A DNA stretch of 64,000 nt, taken from Siphonodentalium dalli. Its lineage: Eukaryota; Mollusca; Scaphopoda; Gadilida; Siphonodentaliidae. Where the stretch lies: the NCBI GenBank assembly GCA_032622095.1, contig CP136067.1:197804052-197868051 (forward strand), read 5' to 3'. Both the position numbers and the translations under genes were made by a program. A model generated the notes under the pieces. The model had not been told where the DNA came from. It did not search any database and saw only the letters and a program-made list of their open reading frames with translations. Below are positions 1-12,243 of this stretch, one piece after another (the stretch's first letter is position 1; every line of letters begins with the position of its first letter).

Positions 1-140
1 TTAACTGTCATGTGGACTGTTTTTATGGAGATGTAACCGTGAGGTAAGTGGACATAACTTGTGTAAAACCCTTTACATACAAGTTATGACCACTTACCTC
101 ACGGTTACATCTCCATAAAAATAGTCTACATGACAGTTAA
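1..140. repeat. Near-perfect hairpin MITE with TTAA ends
   Basis: The two halves are reverse complements (TTAACTGTCATGTGGAC at the left, GTCTACATGACAGTTAA at the right) around a short loop near 55-80. Both ends are TTAA, as expected for elements that duplicate TTAA targets (piggyBac or Kolobok types). It has no coding capacity. Its left end falls on the window edge, so the flank cannot be checked. Confidence 0.75.
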
Positions 141-497
141 TCCTTATATTTATATATATTTAGCGAAAAAGCCACTTTTGTAAATGTATTTAAATTGAAT
201 AGTGTATCGTGACAAAAACAGCCCAAAGTACCCAATAGCACCCTTGGCAAAAGTTAATAGGAACAATTTCTCTTCATATTGCAACCAGGTGATGTATTAA
301 GTCAATCCTGCGCGAGTCCAAATGCGCCCAAAACATTACGCGTTCGTCTTTCCAAACCCAATGACGTATGGATGGTGTTGTGAGCTTGGTGTTATGAGCC
401 GTTGCGCATTCACCGAGAAATAACTGCAACTAGCCACGTGGGCGCGGACCAATCAGTATGCTGGATTTAGTGATGACAACACTTAGTATGTAAATAT
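141..497. other. Unassigned intergenic DNA
   Basis: No ORF, repeat or RNA gene could be recognised in this stretch. Confidence 0.4.
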
Positions 498-2238
498 ATG
501 TATTTGTAGCTGATTCTGACCAACATGCAGCGTTTGAATGGATAACAATACTCTTATAACTGCCCCCCCCCCCCCCCCCCCCCCACCCCCGGGTGATTAA
601 TTTGGACCGTACATCTTAATAATATGTACATGATTAGTCATTCCGCTTTTCTGATGTCATTACAAGCATTCAAATCTTATTTTTCAGACAGGAGGAGCTG
701 CCTGATTGGATTGAGACATACAAATTTCATTCAAGGCCTGATATCTGATAACCAATCATAGAATCATGTTTCCTGAGTGTTTCTTGCAGATAATGATTAC
801 ACTTGATACCAATATTATTAATTCTGTCCAAGACTGGATGAGGAAGGATTTCAAATGTTATTCGGTGTACATGTAACGGATACATGTAATCTAGATGTTA
901 TCGGTATTCGTCCATGCATGACATAATGTGAGTTGTTGCTTTGTGACAGTCCTGGCTATATACATGTACCATATGTATACCAATGAATGGTATGCACTGA
1001 ATTCAGTACCGTGCAGTGTGCAGCGAAGGGGAGGCTTTAATATATAACCAAATGATGACCAATGTCTTCATCAAAGGCAAAAATGACACATCCATTCCTT
1101 CCTTGATGGAGACCGATCAGTGACGTCTACATTTTATCAGACTTAGTGGTGAAAATCTTGGCAAGTGAAGTTAGTGAATTCAATTCTACAACATACATGT
1201 ACATGTACCTGTATGCTTCTGTATGTACCTGTATGAGTCTCAGAAAATGTGCACTATGGCATCCAGTGTATGCATAACCTTTGTTATACCGTACTTCATA
1301 CTACATTGACCAGAATTTGGAGGTGTACCAGTTTCATATCTCTACACAAAGCACAACAGTACCCATGGATCAGTCTCAAGCCTTGTTTCTGAGCTTGTCT
1401 GAAGGATATGAACTTTTAAAGATATATTATGCACTTGTTCTGGTGCGTGAAACTGATCAGTTAGTACCAAGGCAGGAAGAAGGTAGCATTCTACTAACAT
1501 AGCCGAAAATCGAAAGCAAATCAACCGTATCACTCCATAGAACACATTGTCTGAACTACGCTCATTTGTGAATATTTACTACTCGATTCGGGGCGCATCT
1601 ATCGGCGATAATATAACGAAAACGAGTTCGCCTTTGATAGTTACTGCATTTAATTATGTATACGAATGATGGTGTGTGTTGTTAATTTGGATATAATATT
1701 TGTAAAAAGTACTACTTTGAACAAGATTATTCTCCATTTATATTTTATCACCCTATTGGAGTGTTTCACATCACTTTAAGTGACAAATTATTGCAGCATG
1801 TCAATATAATCAGATTCATGTACATGTACACACATACAGGCCTTAAAATCCATCACAGAATAAAAATATTCTGATGTTCCTTTATCTTTGTCAACCTGCT
1901 GTATCACCAAGTAATATGTACAAGGAGCTTAATGTGGCTTAGACATGTACCATACATGTACATTTAAAGACAGATAATCCGAGTTCACGCTCCTCAATTA
2001 CCATTTCTTTGGCTTCAGGGGTAAAAATAACTTATTCGAGTTGAGGAACACACCCTTTAAAGTTCTGAGTTAAAAAATAAAAATTTTTGAAATCTGTTAT
2101 TTTTCACCACCATGAATATTTCCCGGCCTAGCAAATATTCAATGAGTCGATTGACATAATCTTGATACCAAGTTGCGATGAACAAAATGTTGATTTATAA
2201 CACGTTTTGGAAAATGTTACACTAGAGTTGACAGTAGT

Positions 2239-2427
2239 TACAGTAATGCCCAAAATAATTGACCACTTAACCACAGCAGAATTAAATGGCTTGTTGCCAT
2301 TCATCGGAAAGCTCTTGGGGGAGAGCTTTCCGATGAATGGCAACAAGTCATATTTCCGACTAAATCCTGAAAAATTACCCATAATTCAGCTGTGGTTAAG
2401 TGGTCGATTACTTTGGCCATTACTGTA
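2239..2427. mobile_element. Tc1/mariner-like MITE, TA-flanked
   Basis: The ends are inverted repeats of about 45 bp, TACAGTAATGCCC... and ...GGCCATTACTGTA. The centre is a hairpin of GCTTGTTGCCATTCATCGG and its complement. The duplicated locus near 35495 lacks the insertion. The CAGT start after TA points to Tc1/mariner mobilisation; that class is inferred from the ends only. Confidence 0.75.
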
Positions 2428-2707
2428 GCATTATGTTTTGGTAAATGGTAATTAATTGATTAAGAAATGTTGTTCTTAGAATCTGATGATATGGAGACCA
2501 TGGAGAGATTGTTTACCTTTAATTGTCAATGTTGACTTTAAAGCATACTAGTAACATATGTTATGTTTATTTTATGTATCCCTGCATAAAATGGGGTGAT
2601 AAATTTATATTATACTCACATCTGGTCTTTTGATATTTTGTGAGTAATTTATATGAAAGAATGGCATTGCATGCTAGCAATTCTGATAAACATCACTGTT
2701 AAAATGA

Positions 2708-2839
2708 GGCTTGTTGCCATTCATCAGAAAGCTCTCAGAGAGCTTTCCGATGAATGGCAACAAGCCATATTTCCGACTAAAAGTTACCCATAATTCTACT
2801 GTGTTTAAGGAGTCGATTATACTTGGGGGCATTACTGTA
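2708..2839. mobile_element. Truncated copy of the TACAGTAATG MITE
   Basis: It has the same central hairpin and right terminus (ATTACTGTA) as the element at 2239-2427, but the left TIR is gone. The full-length counterpart is in duplication copy 2 at 37917-38133, so the left end was probably lost in the 2.2-kb deletion from this copy. Confidence 0.65.
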
Positions 2840-3511
2840 TTCGATATCTCAAGCTGTTGCATACCGAAAAGACTTGGGCTAGTACCTGAACAGTAAACCT
2901 GCAATCTGCATGATTCATGAAACAGCTATTGAAACCATGCTGTATATACACAGAATTACACAATTTTGTTTATGAGTTTGTTGATATGACACGAGTGCTA
3001 GCGCACAATGACGGAATGAACAGCACACCCTAGAGTTCTATCTTTCCTCAATGGCACAAGTGCCGTATCAACAAATCCATTAATACAAGTGTCTTTCTGT
3101 GTTTATTACACATCACCCGTCCTAGAATATGTGCATTTAAAAATACAGGGTTACGATGTTTATTAAGGCACATACAGTGCTTGTTTTGTCATGTGTGATG
3201 ATTTTTTTTCCTATCGTTTGAACTGGATACTCAAATAACAGAAATTGTTATATATTTTTTTAGCAACCGACAGATTTGAGGTAACTCTTTCTATAAATAT
3301 ATTGAAAATCATGTGTCGGGATGTAATTATTAGCAATCAATATATTTTTTGTTGCATATATAGGTTTATACAATTTTAAGAGGCAGAACAAGATACAGGT
3401 ACTTTGTATAGTTTCATTTCGCGAATGTACACAGTATCTTGTTTGGCCTCTTGCAATTTTAGAAACCCATAACTGTAACGAGAAATTGTTGATTGTATAT
3501 TTAAAGTTTAA

Positions 3512-4004
3512 AGGTACGGGAGGCCTTGGCGGTGGGTATGCTGTGAAAATATTTCCACCGGTCAAAAACCGCCACAAACAGAAAGAATATTAAAATGTAG
3601 ACAGACTTTGTCCGTATACAAATAAGAAATATCGCATAAACAGTATGTTATTGTCATATGTTTGACCATTCTTATGTAAACAAAAGGATAAAAAGGTACT
3701 TTCCTGGTGTTTGTTTATATTATGATGGTAAACATAAAGAGCGTTCATTGTTGCTGAATTTTGATATGGAACGAATAAAGAGCATTTATATGATTTGTGT
3801 GTGATTAGCCAGTAACACTGTGCTGCCTTCTGTAACACAATCAGGCTCCTACTTAGGTAAAATATAGTAGGTCTTTATGATAGCATGCTGTTTACGCGAT
3901 GGTCATGGTATATATGAACAAAACTCTATGCGTTTTAATGTTTTTCTGTTTACGGTGATTGAAACAAATATGAATATTTTCGACAACTAAGGCCTCCCGT
4001 GCCT
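3512..4004. mobile_element. MITE with AGGTACGGGAGGCCTT termini and TTAA flanks
   Basis: The ends read AGGTACGGGAGGCCTT and AAGGCCTCCCGTGCCT, with TTAA directly outside each. The interior has no convincing coding sequence. A second copy lies at 38799-39291 within the duplication. Confidence 0.65.
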
Positions 4005-4089
4005 TTAAGCCACCTTATTGTCTCTATTATACATTTAACAATGATATTTACAAAGAAGTTTTTATATTCAGAATAAAATGTCAATTGTA

Positions 4090-4666
4090 TATTTTAAAAC
4101 ACAATTGAAATTATATATTAATTTAAAATTAAATGTTTTTCTTAATTAAGAATTGTTTTCTAATGTATCTTTCCTAATTGGGGAAAATATTCCTAGTTAA
4201 GAAAACTTGTTTTCCTTACTTAGATTTATTTTCCTGCTTGAGAAAATCTCATTCTAGAAAAAATTGGCATCACTTAAGAAAAAATATCTTGACGATATTT
4301 CTAACTATAGAAAATATAATTTCTTGTTCTAGATTAATTGTATAGCTTTCTTAAATTTCTAGCTATTCTCCCAAGATAATCGCAGTATCTTAAACTTATC
4401 TTATTTCAAGAAAAATAAACTTATGTGAGAAAAACAATCTTTCCTACATTAAGAAAAAAAATCTATACTAAGATTTTTTTACTAGGATTTTCTTACTAAG
4501 ATTACTGTGTTTTCTTAAAGAAATTTTCTCAGACAAGAAATTTTTCCACCCTTTCATTTCTTGACCTAGAAAATATGTTTTTCTTATTTTTCTAGCTATT
4601 CTCCCAAGATAATATCTCATTTCAAGATTTTTTTTTTCCTGAATTGAGAAAATATTTTTGGCAGTG
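4090..4666. repeat. AT-rich AAGAAA/TTTCTT repeat ending in GGCAGTG
   Basis: The stretch is packed with short inverted AAGAAA...TTTCTT motifs. It ends in TATTTTTGGCAGTG, the reverse complement of the CACTGCCAAAAATA start of the repeat at 16024. Copy 2 of the duplication holds the same sequence at about 39340-39928. It is probably a nonautonomous element, but its left end is not clear. Confidence 0.5.
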
Positions 4667-4670
4667 CAGT

Positions 4671-4946
4671 TATGCCAATATCCTTGTTAAAGTGTACGAT
4701 CATCCTCTTCGTCCCGCTGGCCAAATTGGTCCATTTCTTTCGTTTATCGGCGACTGTCCACTGAACCGAGCAATCGTTCACATAATTAACCTTCCGACAA
4801 ATGTCCGCCCATAGTTTGTCCTTCCTTGAATATGTAACTGTGCTTTTGAATTTAGAAAACAAAACATCTGTAATTGCTTGGACAGATTATGTAAGTGCCT
4901 CGAGTTCATGGTTTGAAAAATTAGGATTTCTTTTCGTTGCTAACAT
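4671..4946 (-). pseudogene. Myb/SANT-like DNA-binding domain fragment
   Basis: Reading from an ATG at 4946-4944, the translation has the spacing of Myb/SANT-like domains found in Harbinger-type partner proteins and related nuclear proteins: an NFSNHELEAL helix, then KLWADICRKVN, then WTVADKRKKWTNL. An in-frame TAA at 4889-4887 breaks it after about 19 codons, and the 3' side runs into the AT-rich repeat ending at 4666. No continuation exon was found. It is most likely a decayed exon of a transposon-associated or host Myb/SANT gene. The homology call rests on pattern recognition alone. Confidence 0.5.
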
Positions 4947-7754
4947 TTCGGAAGCAATGCGTCTAGTAACAATAGTATCATATTCGAAATGGTTAGAACA
5001 TTATCACGCTGTTCTTTTGGAACAGTAAATGCCGTGATTTTCAATGCTGTTCAAATTTTTGTCATGTTTATGTTGTGTGCAGGGGTTCGATAACCATTGT
5101 ACTGCATGCTGTATATGATATACACACCCGTAACAATGACATCCCTTGTGCTAGTTTACTGATGAAAACATAGCTATATATCGCAATTATATGACAACCG
5201 ATACAGATACATATAAGAATATAAAGTTACTGTAATACATACTTTTCAATTCCCGTTGAATCGAAAAATGACCTATGTGTGTCCTGATGACAACGCCGAT
5301 TTATTTTGATTATTGCTACATGTATAGAGAGCGACAGTCGATAATACACTTGTTATGTCGGCTCACCTAAAATATCGCTGCCTGATCATTGTTCTCAGTG
5401 GATTAAGTCGGCATGAATGCATGGTCACAATCATGCATCGATCCATATACCTATAGTGTCTGATTTGTAACACCGCCCTCACCAGTAAACGCAAATCTCG
5501 TCATTTTAAGAGCATGTGATATATTTATATTCGAATTTACATCGTGGAAACCATGCAAGTCTAAGATCCATATGCAAATATAAGGACACTGACTAATAGA
5601 CAGTAAGATACATGCGCTGATTCGCCCACACTACCCCACCCGCTATACAGTATCCCTATCACACAAACATGTCAATTCGGACTCGGCTCTTTCTCGATAA
5701 GCTCTGCAATGCCGTACATATAGATTGCACAAGCCCACATTTTTGATTGTTCCGGACTGTAGAAAATTGTCGATAACCAGTCTAAATGAGCGGGAACTTA
5801 ACTTACTACTTAAGTAGGACTTAAGCTTGTGTTATGAAACGCTTTCCTGATACGGAAAAGTAACATAATAAGATACACTTTACGTCTTAGGTTAAGACCA
5901 TCTTAAAACCATCTTAAGGCATTGCTTCATGAAACTGGGCCCCCTGATGTCTAAACAAACTACTCATAATAAACGTTTGCTACCATATTTATAACGAGTT
6001 GTTATAATATAACTCGATGATTAGCCGATGATAACAAATTATAACGAGATGTTATAATATATCACGATGATTAGCCGGTGATAAGAATTTGGATCCAAAT
6101 GATATTTAGTATGGAATTCGCATTTTATATACATTTCGATAGCTTTATTCTCGAAGCCCGATTAGACTAGCGAGCCTATGATAGAGCAATGCTATAGAGA
6201 CGGGAATACAATGTATTATTAAATGTACGCAATCCGATTCGATGGTCCCCATATAATCAGATTCTAACATCAACATTTTTAGAAATGCCGCTTCAGTTAT
6301 CATAATCGATTAGTTGCCCAAAAATAACGCAAACAGCTGTCAACTATAGTATAAAATTGCCCGAAACGTGTCATTTATCAACATGTTTTTCGACGAAATT
6401 TGGCCTTATTACCAACAGAAAGCCTCTTGATTTTAGAGTTATCCATCTTCATTCGCAATTTGGTCCAAGACCGTCGGCTGCTTACTTGGCCACTATTCAT
6501 TCTCGATTGTGAAAAATAATAGATGTCAAAAATCGATATCTAATAACTCTGAACTTTGATAGATGGGTTCTTCGACTCGAATCAAATATGTTTTTCCCCC
6601 GAATCCAAATAAATAGTAATTGATGGGCGTTTAATCGGTACGCATCTATAATCGTGGCTAAAGGGGTCTTTATCCTCCGTTGATCGGTTGGTGTTCCGAT
6701 GACAAATATCCTGTAAGGATCCGCTAAACCGAATAATTTTCATAGGAAAACCCACCGATAATCGTCCCAAAATTACACCAGACAGTTTATTTATCCCCTA
6801 CATTACCGATAATAAAACAGTTAGTACAAAGTTTAATCAAAACGCTACGGTAAACATTGGTAAAAAGTCAAATCGTTGAACAAATATTCTGAAAATGATA
6901 TTGAGACTAAAATAATTGAACTTACATTTTACGATGTACTGCATGATTAGCAATCGCTGTAACAGTTTTGTATACATAGCAATGGGTTCAACTTGCGAAC
7001 GTTCGTTGTTGGAGAACTATCAATAATGAATATATTAACACAAATGTGTCTATTTCTCCATGTTCTACTTGCTGGTGATGTTATATATATATTTTTAACA
7101 AAACCTATTTTTTTTTTTTTTTTTTTTTGTTGCCTTGTGTCTTTTTTTTGGCCTTGTGCCTTTTTACCCCTTTAATTCTTTACTACATACTCATTAACGA
7201 ATATTCACCTTAGGAAATGTTCAGATAATAAGTTTTGAACAATTGTCGCCAATATGTAGGAATCCTTCTGCATTTATCATCTGTTTGAGTGTTTGCCGTC
7301 TGCTCATTTTTCCTGAACACCCCTCCAAATACATAATAGTCCATTCCAATAAATAATTATATAACTGGGTTGGAGAAAATCTTCAGCAAAGAGAGGGTTA
7401 ATTCCGTCTGAAAACTATCACTACTGAATAAAATGACAAACGTGTAGCGATTTATGCATGTAAATCTTGGTGAATATGTTTTTTGCACATTTACCTGCAT
7501 TTACCCACTACTATAAATCCAAACTCCAGGCAGAGTTATCTCCCATCGCGCCGCTGAGAATATGATCTATATACATTGTACGTTACAAGCAACTAATGTT
7601 TGAGTTAGCTTTCCTGAATTTTTGTAGGGAAACAAAGAGTCAGCATAAACAAGATTCAGGCTGCTGATTGGTTGATTATCTTTGAGGGAAAATTCCCTAA
7701 AAGGGAACAGACAATCATAGCCTACGTAAATATGGCGATAAGTTTTTTCTAGAT
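4947..7754. other. Unassigned DNA with scattered repeats
   Basis: No supported gene. At about 5800-5942 there is a degenerate repeat ending in GCTTCATGAAACTGGGCCCC, a tail seen in many invertebrate interspersed repeats. At 6826-7190 lies a member of the family also found at 16341-16770 and 36110-36400. A poly-T run lies near 7110-7130. Confidence 0.4.
6826..7190. repeat. Interspersed repeat family copy (CTGTAACAGTTTTGT)
   Basis: It shares ATATTCTGAAAATGATATT, CTGTAACAGTTTTGTATACA and TAGCAATGG with 16341-16770 and 36110-36400. Its class is unknown. Confidence 0.5.
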
Positions 7755-8070
7755 AGTCAGGAAGAGTCCGGTGCGGTTACGAAGTTATGGGAGTGGTCTG
7801 GTGGTGTCCAGAAGTTATGGGAGGGGTCTGGGTAATTTTATGATGCGGTTACGAAGTTATGGGAGGGGTCTGGGTATTTTTATGATGCGGTTACGAAGTT
7901 ATGGGAGGGGTCTGGGTATTTTTATGATGCGGTTACGAAGTTATGGGAGGGGTCTGGGTATTTTTATGATGCGGTTACGAGGTTATGGGAGGGGTCTGGT
8001 GGTGTCCAGAAGTTATGGAGGGGTCTGGTGGTGTCCAGAAGTTATGGGAGGGGTCTGGGTATTTGTATGC
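7755..8070. repeat. 42-bp minisatellite
   Basis: Tandem copies of a 42-bp unit containing GCGGTTACGAAGTTATGGGA, with shorter variant units at both ends. Because 42 is a multiple of three the array is open in one frame, but it lacks other signs of a gene. Confidence 0.8.
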
Positions 8071-8764
8071 TGCTGATTGTTATGCAGTAAATAGGTAGTT
8101 GAGGAAATGCAAGATTATAGTTTTAAAAAATACCGCGAAGGCGCGTTTGTTGTCACCAAATTGTGTATCGGATGACATTCTAATGGAAAATTTACACTTG
8201 GAGTTCAAATAGGCTTAACATATCACCGGCGGGAATTAAAGTTAACAGTGTCGCCTATGGAAACTAAATAGTTATTTGTAACCTATACGGGCGTATATCT
8301 GGAGTAAAGATTCATTGGCATGATCTATATACGAATATTGTATCTCACGTGACTTTGTTATTAAAATCAAGCTTTCCGATTGGTTGGCTACTCGACTCTA
8401 TTAGTCGTAGTTGTATACTACGCCTTCAAGACTCTCCCATCGTGCACTATGCATATGTAGTTTTGACTACTAAAAATAGTAACGAACACTACATCAAACT
8501 TTGTTCTGAAACTACTTGTTATTTCGCCGCTGATCCAAATTAAAGCTTCAGTAAGGCGAACATCAATTGTCTGAACTTAGTAAAAGTTGAAAATAGTAGT
8601 TTCCTACTGCTAATTAATTAAAAAAAAACAAACAAACAAACCTGAACAAAGAGGAATTTAAATTTATTTTGTTTACATATTATTATTTTTTCTTTTAAAA
8701 AAAATGGTGTTTGCCCACTGGTTTGCCTTTAATTTCTGCATTTGTTCGATACAATATAACAATT
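8071..8764. other. Unassigned DNA
   Basis: No gene or clear repeat was recognised apart from short A/T runs. Confidence 0.35.
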
Positions 8765-8902
8765 AGAGCATGACTTGTCGTGAAATACGCCGATATAGTG
8801 CATAGTGTGGTTGTGTAGTTCACTCCGCTTCGCGTCGTGAACTACACAACCTCACTATTATATATGCACTATATCGGCGTATTTCACTCCAAGCCATGCT
8901 CT
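8765..8902. repeat. Hairpin MITE
   Basis: AGAGCATGACTTG...ATACGCCGATATAGTGCAT pairs with ATGCACTATATCGGCGTAT...CAAGCCATGCTCT. The tip contains GTAGTTCA...TGAACTAC. No coding capacity. Confidence 0.7.
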
Positions 8903-8912
8903 ATTTATTAAT

Positions 8913-9015
8913 AATAGCATAGTGTGTTTTGAGATGTGTTTTATCTCAACGAGTTAGAAGAGCCTCGCGAAAAATCATACTTCTGTCGAGTTGAGATAAA
9001 ACACACTATGCTATT
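8913..9015. repeat. Second hairpin, adjacent
   Basis: AATAGCATAGTGTGTTTT at the left pairs with AAAACACACTATGCTATT at the right, and TTTATCTCAACGAG pairs with CTCGAC... inside. It begins about 10 bp after the preceding hairpin, so the two could be parts of one structure. Confidence 0.65.
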
Positions 9016-10088
9016 GTTGTATTTATCTTATGCCAACTGACACTATCATTTTTGGTCAAATTAAGCCAAGTTTATGACAATTTTCAGACAAAAACAACCT
9101 ACATTTTGGTCATTTCGAAGAGCAATTCCCGTTGCGCACGAATACGCAGTTACAGTGCATGTGATGAGGTCGCGAATTTATGGAACATTGGGGTGATTTG
9201 TCAGCAATAAACAAGATATAAGTCTTGATTTAATATGAATCCATGTACAGAAATCAGAACAGTGAAATTCTTTCAATAAAATATCAATGTTCAAACTGTT
9301 ATAGCTCAGAATTCGCTAAATTGAAAATAACTATGCAAGTTCTGAGAACAGTCAAGTGTACATCGTAAATTTAGCAAATTTTGTGCGGTGCAAGCTGTCT
9401 AAAATGACGGGAACAGAATAGTGAAAGCTAAATTGACATGTAATCATGTTTCATTGAATATGTAGCTACATTACTATTTTATTCCACATGTATGCATTAA
9501 TTTTGTATTCGTTTAAACCATCCGAAACGCTAAAGTAGATGTGACCAAATTTCGAGGTGAGTTTTTGTTGATATGTCGCCATAGCAGCAACGTCGTGATG
9601 TGAAAGGTCACGTTGCGCATAGTCCTTTCTTGGAGCTTAATATACATAATATTATGTAAGATATAGCAAAAATCTAGCACACAGTATAACATCAAACCGG
9701 TATAAGATAAACCACTATAATGTTATAGTACTACCTTGGGTCACTTTAAATTGCTACCAGGTAATATCTCGGTGATCGAGCACAATAAATCTCTCAGTGT
9801 ATAGAAGGATAAACTATAGACAGAAAATATCAATAGGTTGTATAGGTGATAATGAATTATGGCAGGGCAAATCGCAATATTCATTAGTAAATGATAACTG
9901 CTGTCAGCATTACGGGTATTTTAATATAGTATAGAAGCTTTGGGGAAATGGTTATCTGACCCTGGTAGAGAAAGTACAAATAATTCCAATCATTCTCGAC
10001 AACAATCAGATATATCTTGTTTCATACGGACACGAACATGGCATCGCACTTGTATCATGAATTTGTAGCATGCATATGAGTCGATATT
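9016..10088. other. Unassigned DNA
   Basis: No supported gene or repeat was seen. Confidence 0.35.
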
Positions 10089-10092
10089 TTAA

Positions 10093-10370
10093 CCCTTTCA
10101 GTGCCAGGGGCCGATCTCATCGGCCCTAAACCTACAAAATAAGTCTGTTAAAGAATATAAGAATAAATTATTAAAATTGTAAAAAATTGTAAAAAAATAA
10201 TAAAATAAAATAAAAATTGTTAGGACAATGGCTGCGGACACACGTATCACAGTTTCGATGGCATAGTATGTGTGACAATTAATTATGGTGCAATATTGGT
10301 GACACTTGGTCGTCATATTTCTGTGCCATAGTGAGCCATGTCGCCCGCCGCACATTCACACAATGAGTCT
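10093..10370. repeat. Left terminal inverted repeat of Harbinger-type element
   Basis: The inner part, from about 10232 (GCTGCGGACACACG) through GTCGCCCGCCGCAC, is the reverse complement of 14590-14731 with scattered differences. The outer part is AT-rich and unlike the right end except for the terminal 20 bp or so. Confidence 0.7.
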
Positions 10371-10575
10371 TTTCCAAGCTCTATCAGCGTCGAGATCGAC
10401 ATCTCAATGATTTATCTAACCGAATGTCTTGTCGCTGTTGATCTTTACTCAACACGCAATGTTATATTTTAATGCTAACACACAAGTCCACTTGATAACT
10501 TAATGAATACCTTGTTTCTGTCAACAGTCATGATTGTTCTTACTAAGAACAAATCACCGGTGTAATTTCTCAGCA

Positions 10576-10585
10576 TATATAAAAG
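10576..10585 (+). promoter_or_regulatory. TATA box of the transposase gene
   Basis: TATATAAAAG lies 33 bp before the ATG at 10618. This is a plausible core promoter with a short 5' leader. Confidence 0.6.
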
Positions 10586-10617
10586 TGGGTCAAACATTGC
10601 GATCAGTTATAAGTGTT

Positions 10618-12243
10618 ATGTCGCGTTCACATGTACGGTCGAATGATGATACGTTGTTGGCCCTTGTGGGTCTGGGCACGTTACTATTGGGATAACTGGA
10701 ACGAACAAAACGACATCTAAATCGTAAGTGCTGGACAAAACCAATGAACTCCACCCTAGAACGGAACCGGTATGGAATTTCTCACAGTCTACTGCAGGAA
10801 TTAGAAGACGCGGATGAGAAAGAATTCACCAACTTCACGAGGTAAATATAAATGTTTATGTTGATAGGTGCATATTACCAGGAGAGTATTACTATTGAGA
10901 CATAACCATTTCACATGGGTGGACAATATAAAATATATTATAGGGTGAGTTGATGGCTGGTGCCACAGTCCCATGATGTACATAGTTCCAGTGCCACCGG
11001 GGGCCTATACATTACAACGCATCGTGCGAATGTTCTTGGGTGAGAATGCGTGCGTATTTGCAGTAAAGTTATTTTGGCATTCTGTGTTTTCGGCGTCTGT
11101 GTCTTCTGCGTCGTTTTCAGCGTATAAAATATGGCCCATTCTATGATTGCATATGGGAGGGGGTGATAATTTGTCAAAATATGTTATGAGCTACTTTACA
11201 TGGTGTTTTCTTTTTTCTTCAGGCTGAACAAGTCGGAGTTCCATACCGTATTGCAAAAAGTGACCCCATTGATTGCGAAACAAGATACAGTTATGAGATC
11301 AGCGTTGACTCCATATGAAAAACTTGCCACAACACTCAGATTTCTTGCTACAGGGGAAACGTACACAAGTCTACACTTCACTTCCAGAATCGCCAGATCA
11401 ACCATTGGTGCGTTTATTCCGGAAGTTTGTGATGCTATTTACGACACTCTACAGGGAGATTTCTTGAGAATGCCCGAAAACAAGCAAGAGTGGTTGCTCC
11501 ACGCAGATAACTTTGACAAAATGTGGCAGTTTCCTCATTGCTTGGGTGCAATCGATGGGAAACACATTGAAATTCGGAGGCCGTCTGACAGTGCATGCGA
11601 TCATCGGAACTATAAGGACTACGAGAGCATTGTTCTGATGGCTGTAGTTGATGCAACGGGAAAATTTATATGTTATGATCTGGGATCACCAGGGAGTAGT
11701 GCTGATGGTGGCATTTTCAAGGACAGTGGGATGTGTGATATACAGCAGAACTTCCCAGATGCTAGTCCACTTTCCAGTCCTAACAGAACACTGAGCATAC
11801 CGTATTTCCTTGTTGGTGATGACGCTTTCGCATTAAGCAATCACCTAATGAAGCCGTATCCCCATCGAACAGCCATTGGTGATCAGAAAGTTTTCAATTA
11901 CCGACTTTCGAGGGCACGTAGGACCGTCGAGTGTGCATTTGGTGTTTTGGTGGCTAGATTTAGAATACTTCTAGGGTCCATACAGTTGGACACCGATAAC
12001 GTGAATCGGGTAGTCCGTGCATGCATTGCTCTTCACAATTTTCTTGGGAAGGATGCGGATTTAGGTGTTTCGCAGAGCGGATGTTTACGATATGCTGAAC
12101 ATAATGCACAGTTGACTGCAACTGGAGATATTGGAGATTCGACAACTGTTCCGAATGTCGATGCTCGTGAAGTGAGGGACGAACTCAGTGACTTTTTTTT
12201 TGATGAGGGTGCGCTCCCTTTTCAGTGGAGTCTTATTGAGTAA
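10618..12243 (+). pseudogene. HARBI1/ALP1-like DDE transposase, two exons, one premature stop
   Basis: Exon 1 is 10618-10841 (donor G|GTAAAT, phase 2) and exon 2 is 11223-12243 (acceptor TTCTTCAG). Joined, they read through FTNFTR into LNKSEFHTVL, a junction typical of this family. The DDE_Tnp_4 fold is visible: the first Asp in GAIDGKHIEI (codon 11554), the second in VGDDAF (codon 11818) and Glu in RRTVECAFGVL (codon 11929), spaced about 88 and 37 residues. Length would be about 413 residues, normal for the family. Codon 26 is TAA (10693-10695), between LLLG and LERTKR in an otherwise continuous frame, so this copy probably makes no full-length transposase unless the stop is read through or an internal ATG (the first is in KPMNS) is used. 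It would act in the nucleus with the MADF protein encoded opposite. Confidence 0.85.

Larger units (their letters stand above)
498..4666. repeat. Segmental duplication, copy 1
   Basis: This stretch is highly similar, in the same orientation, to 33939-39928. Both begin at TGTATTTGTAGCTG and end at the same GGCAGTG. Copy 1 lacks about 2.2 kb found in copy 2 (roughly 35778-37983) and carries a MITE at 2239-2427 that copy 2 lacks. A poly-C run lies at 563-584. No convincing gene was seen. The ORF at 3260-3577 on the minus strand survives in both copies but looks like a by-product of the recent duplication. Confidence 0.85.

Noticed and set aside
3260-3577. 105-residue minus-strand ORF also present near 38550
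   Set aside because: Seen in both duplication copies only because they are nearly identical; it overlaps a MITE end and has no domain.
7771-8076. 101-residue repetitive ORF
   Set aside because: Product of the 42-bp minisatellite; no supporting gene signals.
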